Part shown: piece by piece, positions 5,499 to 5,669 of the stretch
Layout: each line of letters starts with the position of its first letter
Numbering within the stretch: position 1 is the first letter of the stretch
NCBI GenBank assembly: GCA_013152825.1
Contig: JAADFP010000087.1
Coordinates: 1 to 5,669 of the forward strand
From: Caldisericota bacterium
GTDB lineage: Bacteria; CAIJMQ01; JAADFP01
Direction: 5' to 3'
Length of the DNA: 5,669 nt
Translations under genes and position numbers: made by a program
The notes under the pieces: generated by a model
What the model saw: only the letters and a program-made list of their open reading frames with translations
Database searches by the model: none
What the model was told of the DNA's origin: nothing

Positions 5499-5512
5499 GG
5501 GTTTGATATAAT
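5484..5512 (+). promoter_or_regulatory. Sigma-70-type promoter with extended -10, before the last gene
   Basis: TTGAGT (5484-5489, four of six matches to TTGACA) is followed after exactly 17 nt by a perfect TATAAT (5507-5512), preceded by TGA at 5504-5506, which forms an extended -10 (TGnTATAAT). The -35 lies in the end of gspM. The expected transcription start is near 5519, giving an untranslated leader of roughly 80 nt before the ATG at 5598. No intrinsic terminator is visible after gspM, so read-through from the operon is also likely. Confidence 0.65.
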
Positions 5513-5584
5513 TGAAAGGTAAAAATAGTTTTCATCTTAATGCATATAAATTTGTCCCCGGTTATCACAGGGCTGGATTTATCT

Positions 5585-5589
5585 GGAGG
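5585..5589 (+). promoter_or_regulatory. Ribosome binding site of the partial last gene
   Basis: GGAGG lies 8 nt before the ATG at 5598, the best-placed ribosome binding site in the window, and defines the start of the truncated gene. Confidence 0.7.
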
Positions 5590-5597
5590 TAGAAAAG

Positions 5598-5669
5598 ATG
5601 TGTAGAAGAAAGATTGTTTATTCCCTTTTCTTTCTAAGTTTTTTCCTCTTCATAAGTGGTGCTGCTTTC
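5598..5669 (+). CDS. Exported or membrane protein, 3' partial, N-terminal signal sequence only
   Basis: Only 24 codons are present before the right edge. They encode MCRRKIVYS followed by a strongly hydrophobic stretch rich in Phe and Leu ending ISGAAF. This is a Sec signal peptide or membrane anchor with a basic n-region (RRK), an h-region, and small residues (SGAA) suitable for a signal peptidase I site. The frame is open at the edge. A strong ribosome binding site and its own promoter precede it. Its position right after gspM and its export signal fit the secretin GspD or another envelope component missing from the operon, but nothing in the 24 residues identifies it. Confidence 0.6.
   Translation, partial: MCRRKIVYSLFFLSFFLFISGAAF

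Noticed and set aside
5540..5605. A 21-codon open frame (ATG at 5540, TAG at 5603-5605) in the leader of the last gene, overlapping its start by 8 nt, which could be a leader peptide.
   Set aside because: No ribosome binding site precedes its ATG, the product has no recognisable features, and an open frame of this size is expected by chance. Kept only as a candidate if translation data show it.

Overview
The window holds most of the pseudopilin and inner-membrane assembly-platform part of a type II secretion system (T2SS) operon from a diderm (Gram-negative-type) bacterium. All recognisable genes are on the + strand. The order is 3' end of prmC (release-factor glutamine methyltransferase), gspG, gspH, gspI, gspJ, gspK, gspL, gspM, then the first 24 codons of an exported or membrane protein that runs off the right edge. 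The moderate GC content, frequent TTG/GTG starts and degenerate 7-nt repeats suggest an uncultured or candidate-phylum lineage. Omnitrophota- or Aerophobota-like bacteria are a guess, because no taxonomic marker is present.

Layout. Positions 1-627 are prmC, open at the left edge. Positions 628-703 carry a nine-unit heptamer array that runs into the 5' end of gspG and contains its ribosome binding site and start codon. Positions 674-1739 hold gspG (major pseudopilin) and gspH, which overlap by 8 nt; gspH has an unusually long leader that includes another heptamer array. Positions 1740-1923 are the only sizeable gap in the operon, flanked by heptamer arrays and containing a weak hairpin. Positions 1924-5498 are tightly packed gspI-J-K-L-M with 2-nt gaps or short overlaps, implying translational coupling. 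gspL is split by a frameshift near 4660-4710. Positions 5499-5597 contain a very good sigma-70-type promoter (TTGAGT, 17 nt, extended -10 TATAAT) and a strong ribosome binding site before the last, partial gene.

How the genes work together. GspG forms the body of the periplasmic pseudopilus. GspH, I, J and K are minor pseudopilins; I, J and K make its tip. GspL and GspM are the inner-membrane proteins that link the cytoplasmic ATPase GspE to the pseudopilus. GspC, D, E, F and the prepilin peptidase GspO are not in the window; the partial downstream gene could be one of the missing exported components but cannot be identified.

Main points for a second look: five arrays of degenerate repeats sharing an exact 7-nt period but not a sequence, placed at the 5' ends of gspG, gspH and gspI and across the gspH stop codon; the interrupted gspL; and the internal extended -10 promoter after gspM. 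The genes themselves belong to a well-known system; the heptamer arrays are the least explained element.
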